Shown: positions 1 to 8,243, counted from the first letter of the stretch. The stretch is 46,459 nucleotides of DNA from Thermodesulfitimonas autotrophica (GCF_003815015.1 NZ_RKRE01000001.1:1-46459), one strand, 5' to 3'. Program-made: numbers and translations. Notes: generated by a model from the sequence alone, not told the origin.

Positions 1-1188
1 GACCTCCTACGAGAACGCTGGCCCCAGGTTCGTGAAGAACTCCTTCAGGGGACCTACCGGCCCCAGCCTGTCCGCAGGGTCGAAATCCCGAAACCGGGCG
101 GAGGCACAAGGCTATTAGGGATACCCACCGTTTTGGACCGCTTGATCCAACAGGCCCTCCTGCAAGTATTGACGCCCATCTTCGACCCCGCGTTTTCCGG
201 TGCAAGCTACGGGTTCAGACCCGGAAAGCGAGCACACGACGCGGTTAGAAGAGCGCGGCAATACGTGGAGGCAGGATACGGCTGGGTCGTGGACCTGGAC
301 ATCGAGAAATTCTTCGACCGGGTCAACCACGACATCCTCATGTCCCGAGTGGCCCGGAAAGTGACGGACAAGAGAGTATTGAAGCTCATCCGCCGTTACC
401 TCCAGGCCGGGGTCATGCTAAATGGGGTGGCGGTGAGGACAGAAGAAGGAACCCCGCAAGGCGGCCCTTTAAGTCCGTTGCTAGCCAACATCCTTCTGGA
501 TGACCTGGACAAAGAACTGGAGAAGCGGGGACACAAATTCGTCCGCTACGCTGATGACTGTAACATCTACGTCAGAAGCCAACGGGCCGGAGAACGGGTC
601 ATGGAGAGTATCCGGAACTTCCTGCAGGAACGGTTAAAACTCAAGGTCAACGAGCACAAGAGCGCGGTAGACCGGCCGTGGAAACTGAAGTACCTGGGGT
701 TCAGCATGTACAAGAACCAGGGGAAAGTCCTCGTTCGTCTGGCTCCGCAAACCATCGAGCGGGTCAAGAATAAAATCCGGGAATTCACTTCCCGGAGCAA
801 ACCCGTTAGCATGGAAGAGCGGATTAAGCGGATTAACGCCTATATGGGCGGCTGGATGGGATATTTCGCCCTGGCTGAAACACCCAGCGTCTTTGAGAGC
901 ATCGAAGGCTGGATGAGACGCCGCCTGCGGATGTGCCTCTGGAAGCAGTGGAAGCGAGTCTGCACCCGCTACCGCGAACTGCGCGCTTTGGGCCTACCAG
1001 AAGAAGTGGTTCACCACTTCGCCAACGCCCGTAAAGGGCCGTGGCGGATGTCCCATGGGCCGATGAATAGAGCCCTGGGCAACACCTACTGGGAGGCCCA
1101 GGGCCTGATGAGTTTGACCGCACGTTACCGTAACATTCGTCAAGCTTGGCGAACCGCCCGGTGCGGACCCGCATGCCGGGTGGTGTGA
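1..1188 (+). CDS. ltrA: group II intron reverse transcriptase/maturase (5' partial)
   Basis: The reading frame is open from the first base, so the N-terminus is missing. The TTG at 133 is internal and not a start. Visible RT blocks are the RT0/RT1 region (EELLQGTYRPQPVRRVEIPK then GIPTVLDRLIQQA), the block with GYGWVVDLDIEKFFDRVNHD, the GTPQGGPLSPLLANI block, and the catalytic YADD at 547-558. A maturase (X) domain follows, with INAYMGGWMGYFAL near 835-870. The protein splices and mobilises its host intron as a ribonucleoprotein. The C-terminal codons overlap the domain V hairpin and the stop is at 1,186-1,188. The RT and maturase cores look intact, so it may be active if the 5' part is complete. 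Confidence 0.93.
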   Translation, partial: DLLRERWPQVREELLQGTYRPQPVRRVEIPKPGGGTRLLGIPTVLDRLIQQALLQVLTPIFDPAFSGASYGFRPGKRAHDAVRRARQYVEAGYGWVVDLDIEKFFDRVNHDILMSRVARKVTDKRVLKLIRRYLQAGVMLNGVAVRTEEGTPQGGPLSPLLANILLDDLDKELEKRGHKFVRYADDCNIYVRSQRAGERVMESIRNFLQERLKLKVNEHKSAVDRPWKLKYLGFSMYKNQGKVLVRLAPQTIERVKNKIREFTSRSKPVSMEERIKRINAYMGGWMGYFALAETPSVFESIEGWMRRRLRMCLWKQWKRVCTRYRELRALGLPEEVVHHFANARKGPWRMSHGPMNRALGNTYWEAQGLMSLTARYRNIRQAWRTARCGPACRVV

Positions 1189-1222
1189 GCGGACGGGGGC
1201 TAGCCGCCCCCTCCTACTCGAT
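1..1222 (+). mobile_element. group II intron, 3' part (open reading frame plus domains V and VI)
   Basis: The window opens inside a group II intron. After the reverse transcriptase core come a domain V-like hairpin at about 1,151-1,185 (CCGCCCGG ... CCGGGTGG with a bulge) and a domain VI-like hairpin at about 1,195-1,211 (GGGGGC ... GCCCCC). The sequence then reads CCTACTCGAT, a usual 3' end of bacterial introns, which carries the branch-point A. The intron end at about 1,222 is approximate. The 5' part, with domains I to III, lies outside the window. Confidence 0.75.
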
Positions 1223-1254
1223 TTTAGAAAGCTCAAGGAAGGGAGGCGAGGCTG

Positions 1255-1518
1255 GTGAACACTTGCGCCTGGTCCCTGGGAGGCGGAACCTGCGCCCTCT
1301 ACACCGAGGACCCGGAGGCGGCGAAGGCGGCCCGGCAGGCGAACCTGCGCCCGATGGCCACCTACTACCACCTGAAAAGCAAGGGCGCGTTCGCCTGGCA
1401 GTTCGCGGGGCCGGAGGAGAAGGTCAAAGCCGTGGCCAAGGCAGCGAAGAAAGGCGTCAAAAAATGCCCCGAAAACGGAGTAGTCCGCGCCGTTTCTGAA
1501 AACGCCTGCGGAGCTTAG
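1255..1518 (+). CDS. small hypothetical protein (87 aa)
   Basis: I do not recognise this family. The GTG start at 1,255 has a good ribosome binding site (GGGAGG, 8 bases upstream). The protein has a Gly-rich N-terminus with two cysteines, a central YYHLKSKGAFAWQF stretch and an alanine- and lysine-rich basic helix (KVKAVAKAAKKGVKK). There is no signal peptide or membrane segment. It begins just after the group II intron end, so the intron sits in its upstream region. A longer overlapping frame (1,146-1,499) has weaker composition. The gene is supported mainly by start context and a terminator downstream. Confidence 0.55.
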   Translation: MNTCAWSLGGGTCALYTEDPEAAKAARQANLRPMATYYHLKSKGAFAWQFAGPEEKVKAVAKAAKKGVKKCPENGVVRAVSENACGA

Positions 1519-1648
1519 AACGATGCGGGTTTGCGGGCAATACACCAGCGAAAGAACGGCAACGTTTTAAAGCCGGACGTATAAAACCATTACCCGCCTG
1601 TTTTTCGCGCCGTCTACCCCCAAAATTTGCTCCCATATTTTGTAAAAA

Positions 1649-1692
1649 GCCCTCAAACCTTAGAGTCGTGCGGGTTTGAGGGTTTTTCTTTT
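1649..1692 (+). terminator. rho-independent terminator
   Basis: The stem GCCCTCAAACC (1,649-1,659) pairs with GGGTTTGAGGG (1,672-1,682) and is followed by a T-rich tract TTTTTCTTTT. It probably ends the transcript of the 87-residue protein gene. Confidence 0.8.
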
Positions 1693-1728
1693 AAAAGCCC
1701 TCAAACCTTAGAGTCGTGCGGGTTTGAG
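1649..1728 (+). repeat. tandem duplicate of a terminator-like hairpin
   Basis: The unit starting AAAAGCCCTCAAACC and ending GCGGGTTTGAG occurs twice in direct orientation, at about 1,645-1,680 and 1,693-1,728. Each copy can fold into the same hairpin with loop TTAGAGTCGTGC. Only the first copy is followed by a T-run; the second runs into GCGCGTTAGC. The rest of 1,519-1,769 shows no gene. Confidence 0.8.
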
Positions 1729-1769
1729 CGCGTTAGCAATTAGAAAACTAAAAAGGAGGGTGAGCAGGT

Positions 1770-2456
1770 ATGGACGTGAGGTGTTTGGTCTGCGGTAGAA
1801 ATTTCACCCCCTTCCACGCCGAGCAGCGGTACTGCGGCGAGTGCCGGGAGGCGGAGCGGCGTTTCTGGGAAGCCGAGAGGGAAAGGATCGCGGCGGCGAT
1901 ACGGAAAGAAGGGCAGTGGGCGGAGCTGCCGGAGGGGATGCCCGACCCGTTTCAGTGCTCCTGCGGGCGCTCCCTAAAACTCCCCGCTCCGGGGGAGCGG
2001 GTGGCCTGTCCGAGGTGTGGGAAGGTGTTTTCCCGCTCGAAGGAAAGACGTCCCTTGCGCTTCCCGCCGGGCTTCGTCTCCTTCCGGTGCGCCTGCGGAA
2101 AGGAACTCGTCTCTCCGGGCGGATTGAAGACCTGCCCTTCTTGCCTGCGTTTTTACCGGGTGGCCGAGGGGAAAGCGGCCCTCCAGGAAGACGGGTTTCT
2201 GCGGTGCCCTGTTTGTGGGAGAGTGGTAACGAAGCAGCCGGAACCGGAGGCGGTTTACGCCTGCGTCTGGTGCCGGACAACAGTCGCCGCCCCGAGAGAG
2301 ACCGAAAAGGAACGCGAAGAGAAGCTCTGCCCCGACTGCAACGAGCCGTTCGCGCCCGCGAACAACCGCCAGGAGCGCTGCCCGGAGTGCGCCAAACAAC
2401 GGCGCAGGGCGAAGCAGCGGGAGCTGATGCGGAAGCGGCGGGCGAAGGGGGCGTAG
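1770..2456 (+). CDS. protein with five tandem zinc ribbons (228 aa)
   Basis: The ATG follows a strong ribosome binding site (AAAAGGAGGG). The protein contains about ten cysteine knuckles that group into five pairs: CLVC/CGEC (near residues 5-30), CSC/CPRC (60-80), CAC/CPSC (105-125), CPVC/CVWC (145-170) and CPDC/CPEC (188-212). The first and last pairs resemble each other (FTPFHAEQRYC and FAPANNRQERC). The C-terminus is very basic (KQRRRAKQRELMRKRR), which suggests nucleic acid binding. There is no catalytic domain. The function is unknown; a DNA- or RNA-binding or adaptor role inside the element is an inference. It ends just before the CRISPR trailer. Confidence 0.8.
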   Translation: MDVRCLVCGRNFTPFHAEQRYCGECREAERRFWEAERERIAAAIRKEGQWAELPEGMPDPFQCSCGRSLKLPAPGERVACPRCGKVFSRSKERRPLRFPPGFVSFRCACGKELVSPGGLKTCPSCLRFYRVAEGKAALQEDGFLRCPVCGRVVTKQPEPEAVYACVWCRTTVAAPRETEKEREEKLCPDCNEPFAPANNRQERCPECAKQRRRAKQRELMRKRRAKGA

Positions 2457-2466
2457 CGGGAAAGAA

Positions 2467-2511
2467 GCGGCGGGGGTAAAATTCGGAGGTGCGGGTGCGC
2501 GCCCCCGCCGC
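2467..2511. terminator. strong G+C-rich hairpin between the zinc-ribbon gene and the CRISPR trailer
   Basis: GCGGCGGGGG (2,467-2,476) and CCCCCGCCGC (2,502-2,511) form a perfect 10-base-pair stem. On the plus strand CAATTTT follows; on the minus strand TTCTTT follows. It could stop both the plus-strand gene and the minus-strand CRISPR precursor transcript. The U-tracts are weak. Confidence 0.5.
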
Positions 2512-2512
2512 C

Positions 2513-4995
2513 AATTTTGATCCTCATAGGTAGGCTGAAAACTCCGTAAACCTCCCATTTACCCCGCCACTTAGACGGTTTCAATCCCTCATAGGTAGGC
2601 TGAAAACGCAAGTCTGGCCGGCACGCCTGGCTCAGCAAGGAGGACGGTTTCAATCCCTCATAGGTAGGCTGAAAACTTACAACGTCCTTGACTTAATCGA
2701 GTTTAAGGACGTGGGTTTCAATCCCTCATAGGTAGGCTGAAAACCACCGCCAGCACGATACCGAGAATGGCTACGCCAAGGTTTCAATCCCTCATAGGTA
2801 GGCTGAAAACCCTTCTCCATAGCTGCCTCTACATCATCCCCGAACGGTTTCAATCCCTCATAGGTAGGCTGAAAACTGAGCTTCCTGACTAAATCGCTTT
2901 ACACGGCGCAAGGTTTCAATCCCTCATAGGTAGGCTGAAAACTATCTGATTCTGCTGGCGTTGAACATTGTGTTGAACGTTTCAATCCCTCATAGGTAGG
3001 CTGAAAACGTAGGTGCATTGGCAAACTGGGACTGCGTGAACGAAGGTTTCAATCCCTCATAGGTAGGCTGAAAACTGTTACACCTCCTCAAACTCAAGAG
3101 TCAACCGCTTGACCGTTTCAATCCCTCATAGGTAGGCTGAAAACTTCCATAGGGGGTTTACAATAGAGGTAAGTTGTAGTGTTTCAATCCCTCATAGGTA
3201 GGCTGAAAACGTAAGCTCCTTGGTGGTGAACGCACTTACTGGCAGCGTTTCAATCCCTCATAGGTAGGCTGAAAACGGCTGATAGCCTTTGCTGCTGGCG
3301 TGAATCTTTGGCGTTTCAATCCCTCATAGGTAGGCTGAAAACTGGCTACCGGGCCGGCGAATTTACCGTCCCCTGCTGTTTCAATCCCTCATAGGTAGGC
3401 TGAAAACCTCGCCGCCGCCAAAGCAGCAGCGCGAGAGATAGAGGTTTCAATCCCTCATAGGTAGGCTGAAAACCAAACATTGCCAACTATGGCACTATTA
3501 TAGCTACTCTGTTTCAATCCCTCATAGGTAGGCTGAAAACTAGTAAAGAAGATTACGCCGCCAGCAACTCCTGTGCGTTTCAATCCCTCATAGGTAGGCT
3601 GAAAACAGGTCGGCCCCGGTAAGGAAGGAGGAGGAATATGCTGTTTCAATCCCTCATAGGTAGGCTGAAAACTTTCCGTAGTGCTCAGGTTCAGGGTTTT
3701 GGTGTAGCGTTTCAATCCCTCATAGGTAGGCTGAAAACACGAAGTAACCCTGGAGTGGTATCAGGACTACGGCACGTTTCAATCCCTCATAGGTAGGCTG
3801 AAAACGTTCCAGGGCGCACCTTCGGCGGCTGCTCGACCGGCGTTTCAATCCCTCATAGGTAGGCTGAAAACAGGAGGTAATTAGCGGTATGTTTAAGGAT
3901 GTGCCAGAGTTTCAATCCCTCATAGGTAGGCTGAAAACGGGCAGGGCGGTTAACCCTGCTATCGAAGTTCCTCCGTTTCAATCCCTCATAGGTAGGCTGA
4001 AAACTTTTAAGCGGGTGCGAGAACTAGAAGAGGTCCTGCGGTTTCAATCCCTCATAGGTAGGCTGAAAACCGGACAAAAGAGGTGCTGATTGGCCGGCCT
4101 TCCGGGTTTCAATCCCTCATAGGTAGGCTGAAAACTAGCCAGAGCCTCAGCCACGATCTCCTGGTCGCGCTGTTTCAATCCCTCATAGGTAGGCTGAAAA
4201 CGCTATCTACCCTGACCAGAGGCGTGATCTCGTACCCAGTTTCAATCCCTCATAGGTAGGCTGAAAACCATCCTTGCCGGTCGCTTCGGCTATCTGTTCC
4301 GCCAGTTTCAATCCCTCATAGGTAGGCTGAAAACCGACTACGGGCGTTACAAGGGCCTTGGCCAGTGGCGGTTTCAATCCCTCATAGGTAGGCTGAAAAC
4401 TGGATACCTGCGCTCAAAACCCTGCGGATCAAAGCCGGTTTCAATCCCTCATAGGTAGGCTGAAAACCCACCCGACCAGAAGCAGCCCGCGAACCACGAA
4501 GCGGTTTCAATCCCTCATAGGTAGGCTGAAAACCGCATAACCCCATTCGTCCGCAGCTTTGAACTGCGGTTTCAATCCCTCATAGGTAGGCTGAAAACTT
4601 GTGTGGTGCAGGAGGTAGCGGAGGAGGAGCCACGTTTCAATCCCTCATAGGTAGGCTGAAAACACTTGAGTTTGTGGGCCACGGTCGGAGGGTAAACCCA
4701 GTTTCAATCCCTCATAGGTAGGCTGAAAACCCCCAGGTCGGCCCAGCGGGCCTCCGGGGGCTGGACGGTTTCAATCCCTCATAGGTAGGCTGAAAACCCC
4801 ACCTCAACCAAGGTCGCAAAGGCTTTATTTGCGTTTCAATCCCTCATAGGTAGGCTGAAAACTACATACACACGCTCTTTGACAATTAGCGCCGTTGGGG
4901 TTTCAATCCCTCATAGGTAGGCTGAAAACTGCGAAGGTGGATGCGCTTTGCGCGGAAGGACAAAAGTTTCAATCCCTCATAGGTAGGCTGAAAAC
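2513..4995 (-). CRISPR. CRISPR array, 38 repeats of 30 bases, 37 spacers
   Basis: The 30-base repeat reads GTTTCAATCC...GGCTGAAAAC on the plus strand, and spacers average about 36 bases (period about 66). I counted 38 repeats. The first one (2,513-2,542) is degenerate in its first nine bases but intact in the rest, which marks the old (trailer) end. Read on the minus strand the repeat ends in ATTGAAAC, the 8-base crRNA tag typical of many type I-B and some type III systems. Together these put the leader after 4,995 and transcription on the minus strand. I noticed no duplicated spacer. No cas gene is in the window, so Cas proteins must be supplied from elsewhere. The reading frames that run through the array are artefacts of the period. 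Confidence 0.98.
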
Positions 4996-5200
4996 CCGTC
5001 GAAGGGTTACCGTTAATAGACTTTCGCCACGATTAACAAAATTCCTGCTCGACCGAAAAAATTTTTTCAAGCCGAACGCGAAATCCCAGAAACCGGCACG
5101 GCGCAAGGGATTGCGCGGCAAGCGGCCGTCGCCGGAGAGGTGTCGTCGATCTCCAGGAGAAACCGCGCCACCGGAGGTCGACGACAAAAACAGACCTTTA
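4996..5200 (-). promoter_or_regulatory. probable CRISPR leader
   Basis: This stretch next to the last perfect repeat has no gene and is locally A+T-rich (4,996-5,070), as leaders usually are. It contains a perfect 14-base palindrome GAAAAAATTTTTTC at 5,055-5,068 and the small hairpin GCGCAA/TTGCGC at 5,101-5,116. The assignment rests on the degenerate repeat being at the opposite end of the array and on the ATTGAAAC handle. The exact extent is unknown. Confidence 0.6.
5141..5186. repeat. long inverted repeat between CRISPR leader and recombinase gene
   Basis: TGTCGTCGATCTCC (5,141-5,154) pairs with GGAGGTCGACGACA (5,173-5,186) over 14 positions with a single G-T wobble and an 18-base loop. 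A second small hairpin CACAAAA/TTTTGTG lies at 5,206-5,225. Neither has a T-run on the plus strand. Possible roles are an operator, a recombinase binding site or a leader structure; none can be decided from sequence alone. Confidence 0.6.
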
Positions 5201-5321
5201 CAGTCCACAAAACGTTCCTTTTGTGAACCAAACAGGCGGAAAAAGGCGCAAAAGTGAGGCCGGAAGAGGCCCCTAACGGCAAATTTTTGGTTCGCAAAAG
5301 GAGAAAGGAGGTCTGCGTCGA

Positions 5322-6188
5322 ATGCATAATGTGATGGACACGTTCACCCGTTTCAGGGACAAGCTGCTGGCGAAAGGGCTTTCCCCGGGCACGGTCGAAG
5401 TGTATCTCGGGCACCTGCGCCGGTTCTTCGCCTGGGTGGAAGGGACCTATGGCGAGACCGACCCGGCGGCGGTCACCCCGCTCGACGTGGCCGACTACCG
5501 GCGGCACCTGCAGAACAGGGACAGGAAGCCCGCCACGGTCAACAACGCCCTGGACGCCATCGGGTCCTTCTTCGCCTGGGCGAAGGAGGCCGGCATCGTC
5601 CAAAGCGACCCGACGGAAGGCGTGAAGCGGCTGCCGGAGGAGAAATCGCCCCCGAAGTGGCTCTCCCGGAGGGAGCTGGGGGCCCTGGTGCGGGCGGTGC
5701 AGAAGCACGGGAGCAAAAAGGAGCAGGCTTTGATCGCACTCCTCCTGCACGCGGGGCTGCGGGTGTCGGAAGCAATTTCCCTGCGGGCGCAGGACGTGGT
5801 TATCCGGGAGCGGTCCGGCCACGTGATGGTGCGATACGGCAAGGGCGGCAAATGCCGGGAGGTGCCCCTGAACGCCACGGCGCGGCGCATTCTGGGCGAA
5901 TACCTGTCGGGCCTTTCGGGCGAGTGGCTCTTCCCCGGCAAAAACGGCGGTCCGATGACCCGACGGGCGGCGGAAAAAGCCCTGGCGAAATACGGCAGGC
6001 TTGCGGGGGTGGAGGTCACCCCGCACCGGCTGCGGCACACCTTCTGCAAGATGCTGGTGGACGCCGGGGAAAGCCTGGACCGGGTGGCGATGCTGGCGGG
6101 GCACTCCAACCTGAACACCACGGCGCGCTACACCAGGCCGGGGAAGGCCGACCTGGAGGCGGCGGTAGAGAAAATCGCGTGGGAGTGA
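5322..6188 (+). CDS. tyrosine recombinase, XerC/XerD-like (288 aa)
   Basis: The ATG has a strong ribosome binding site (AAAGGAGG, 10 bases upstream). Residues 5-90 form a SAM-like N-terminal core-binding domain (LSPGTVEVYLGHLRRFFAW). The catalytic domain shows Arg147 (AGLRVSE), Lys in YGKGGK (about 174), H235-x-x-R238 (TPHRLRH), His261 (GHSN) and the nucleophile Tyr270 (ARYTR). All active-site residues are present, so it should cut and rejoin DNA. The length matches phage- and plasmid-type Xer relatives. It is probably the element's own recombinase rather than chromosomal XerC or XerD, because it lies beside the CRISPR leader and an inverted repeat. Its substrate is unknown. Confidence 0.92.
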   Translation: MHNVMDTFTRFRDKLLAKGLSPGTVEVYLGHLRRFFAWVEGTYGETDPAAVTPLDVADYRRHLQNRDRKPATVNNALDAIGSFFAWAKEAGIVQSDPTEGVKRLPEEKSPPKWLSRRELGALVRAVQKHGSKKEQALIALLLHAGLRVSEAISLRAQDVVIRERSGHVMVRYGKGGKCREVPLNATARRILGEYLSGLSGEWLFPGKNGGPMTRRAAEKALAKYGRLAGVEVTPHRLRHTFCKMLVDAGESLDRVAMLAGHSNLNTTARYTRPGKADLEAAVEKIAWE

Positions 6189-6226
6189 GAAAACAGCAAG
6201 AAAAGCATAGGCAGGTGTGGTGAAGT

Positions 6227-7183
6227 ATGGAACCAACTTTGTTCGATCCTTTATACTACACTGAAAAAAAACAAAAAGAAAATACTATCGTTATCGGCCC
6301 CCCTTCTTTGCTTTCTAGGATTAACAAAGATACATCGTACATAATAAACGGGGATGCCTTAACTGCACTAAAACAGCTACCAGAAGACACCGTTCAGACT
6401 TGCGTTACCTCGCCGCCATACTGGGGGCTTCGGGATTACGGGATTCCCGGTCAGATCGGGACAGAGATGGACATTAACGAATATTTGGATAAACTTGTTA
6501 AGATATTCCAGGAGGTAAAAAGGGTTTTAAAACCCGACGGAACTTTCTGGTTGAATATAGGCGACGGATACACCAGCGGAGGCAGGACTTACCGGGCGCC
6601 CGACAAAAAGACGGATAACGGCCACACGGTGCGCGGATTGCCTTTCAGGCCTCCTACCCCGGTAGGGCTAAAACCGAAAGATCTCCTGGGTTTGCCGTGG
6701 CGATTGGCTTTTTTGCTACAAGAAGACGGCTGGTATTTAAGAGCGGATATTATCTGGTTTAAACCCAATATACTTCCTGAAAGTGTTAAAGATAGGCCAA
6801 CTATTGCTCATGAATACGTTTTTCTGCTTACTAAAAACGAACGTTATTATTACGATTACCAAGCTATTCTCGAACCTGCGGCTTCCGGTAAAGGTTATCG
6901 AAATAAGCGTTCCGTTTGGGTTGTCAATACCGAACCTTATCCAGAAGCTCACTTTGCAACTTTTCCTCCGTCTCTTGTTTTACCCTGTATCCTTGCCGGA
7001 TCAAAACCGGGCGATTTTGTGCTTGACCCTTTTCTGGGATCGGGCACTACAGGATTAGTCGCTTTGCAACACAAAAGAAATTTTATCGGAATTGAGTTAA
7101 ACCCTGAATATTGCGCGTTGGCCGAAAAAAGACTGGTTCCTTACGCCACAATCCTAAAAAACGAAACCGAAACGGAGGCCTGA
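6227..7183 (+). CDS. DNA methyltransferase of a restriction-modification system, N4-cytosine type (318 aa)
   Basis: The protein has the catalytic motif SPPY (residues 62-65, in TSPPYWGLRD), which is typical of N4-cytosine methylases of the beta class. The AdoMet-binding motif DPFLGSGTTG (from about 267) comes late, with FIGIELNPEYC after it. It would methylate one strand position in the recognition site to protect host DNA from the nuclease encoded 3 bases downstream. Codon use is visibly A+T-richer than in neighbours, which suggests recent transfer. If the partner is correctly called XcyI-like, the site should be CCCGGG. An N6-adenine specificity is possible but less likely with SPPY. Confidence 0.9.
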   Translation: MEPTLFDPLYYTEKKQKENTIVIGPPSLLSRINKDTSYIINGDALTALKQLPEDTVQTCVTSPPYWGLRDYGIPGQIGTEMDINEYLDKLVKIFQEVKRVLKPDGTFWLNIGDGYTSGGRTYRAPDKKTDNGHTVRGLPFRPPTPVGLKPKDLLGLPWRLAFLLQEDGWYLRADIIWFKPNILPESVKDRPTIAHEYVFLLTKNERYYYDYQAILEPAASGKGYRNKRSVWVVNTEPYPEAHFATFPPSLVLPCILAGSKPGDFVLDPFLGSGTTGLVALQHKRNFIGIELNPEYCALAEKRLVPYATILKNETETEA

Positions 7184-7186
7184 ATT

Positions 7187-8143
7187 GTGGAAACCTTGAT
7201 TCCCACAAAACAAATGTGGGTGATCGGCCGCTTAAAGTCCGAACGTGGGAAAATTCTGCGTGACGCCTTAAGGGAAGCCGTGGAGAAAGTAGGAGTCCAG
7301 GCTATTGACCGCGAACTTCACGATTTGGTCAACACAAACGCCCTTAATAAATTAGGCGCATTCGGCCTGCGCGGGGAAGTCCTTTTTGCCGTGCCCTGCC
7401 TGATTAAAGAAAAACCGACTATTTCGGGTTACTACCGACTTGTCCTAGGAATTTCCCAAAAAGAGTACGGCAGGAAGGGTCTGGATAAGTGGATTAAAAT
7501 TGAAAAAGGAGAAAACGTTACTGTTTCGGAAAACGAAGTCCGGGATCTTTGTGTAATGCTTATCGAGGCAGGAGAACGGTTGTTGAGCGCATTTACCAGC
7601 AAGGATAACATCACTGAAGATTTCTTCCATGAACTTGCCTTACTAACTCTGGGGGCGCAATTGGACGGAAGCTACCGAGTAATTGTCGGCCAGAAGGCGG
7701 TAGCTGTTGTCCGAGAGCTAATCGGGAACATTGTTAAACCTAAAAACCCTAATGGTTTCCAGGAAAAGGGAAATGAAATCGAATTCAGCAACGCGGCAGG
7801 GCGGCGGGTAAGAATACGTTTTGGCTCCGACCCGGATATACTGGTTAGCGAGCGTTCTGGAAACCAATACCGGCACCTGCTAGCGATAGAAGTAAAAGGG
7901 GGTAGCGACCCTTCTAATATCCACAATAGATTGGGCGAGGCAGAAAAAAGCCACTTAAAGCTATCCGCAAGCGGTGTCTTGCGCTGGACTATAATAGGGG
8001 TTCCGGTTGACGAACAAACGGCCCGGATGCGCTCACCAAGCACAAATCGGTTTTATGCAATAAGTAATTTACTTATTGACGGGAGCCAAGAGTATGAAAG
8101 TTTTAAACGAGATTTGATTTCAATCTTAGGTCTACCTGAATAG
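7187..8143 (+). CDS. type II restriction endonuclease, XcyI-like (318 aa)
   Basis: The GTG start lies 3 bases after the methylase stop, so the two are translated together. A PD-(D/E)XK nuclease core is visible as P216-D217 (FGSDPDILV) and E235-x-K237 (LLAIEVKGG), followed by SNIHNRLGEAEKSH. The layout and this last block resemble the XcyI/Cfr9I family, which cuts CCCGGG; the family assignment is from memory and not from a search. The composition is A+T-rich like the methylase gene. Two terminators follow. The window contains CCCGGG sites (for example near 5,385 and 10,984), so they would need methylation if the specificity is right. Confidence 0.8.
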   Translation: METLIPTKQMWVIGRLKSERGKILRDALREAVEKVGVQAIDRELHDLVNTNALNKLGAFGLRGEVLFAVPCLIKEKPTISGYYRLVLGISQKEYGRKGLDKWIKIEKGENVTVSENEVRDLCVMLIEAGERLLSAFTSKDNITEDFFHELALLTLGAQLDGSYRVIVGQKAVAVVRELIGNIVKPKNPNGFQEKGNEIEFSNAAGRRVRIRFGSDPDILVSERSGNQYRHLLAIEVKGGSDPSNIHNRLGEAEKSHLKLSASGVLRWTIIGVPVDEQTARMRSPSTNRFYAISNLLIDGSQEYESFKRDLISILGLPE

Positions 8144-8172
8144 AGAAATATTTTTTCACGACCCTGGGCTTT

Positions 8173-8200
8173 ACCGGGCGAAACTTTTCGCCCGGTTTTC
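8173..8200 (+). terminator. rho-independent terminator after the restriction gene
   Basis: ACCGGGCGAA (8,173-8,182) and TTCGCCCGGT (8,187-8,196) make a 10-base-pair stem with a 4-base loop, followed by TTTCCTTT. Confidence 0.85.
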
Positions 8201-8243
8201 CTTTCGTAGATACAGCCCAGCACCACCGCAAGATCACTCCCGG

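Noticed and set aside
1146-1499. 117-residue frame starting inside the reverse transcriptase gene
   Set aside because: It crosses the intron domain V/VI and has no ribosome binding site; the frame from 1,255 has a good one and a more normal composition.
3455-5257. Open reading frames inside the CRISPR array (about 3,455-3,715, 3,889-4,089 and 4,895-5,257)
   Set aside because: They encode repeated FQSLIGRLKT or SFQPTYEGLK units that are simply translations of the CRISPR repeat.
5067-6236. Long minus-strand frame over the tyrosine recombinase
   Set aside because: It is a G+C-bias shadow of a gene with intact catalytic residues, with no family resemblance and no good start.
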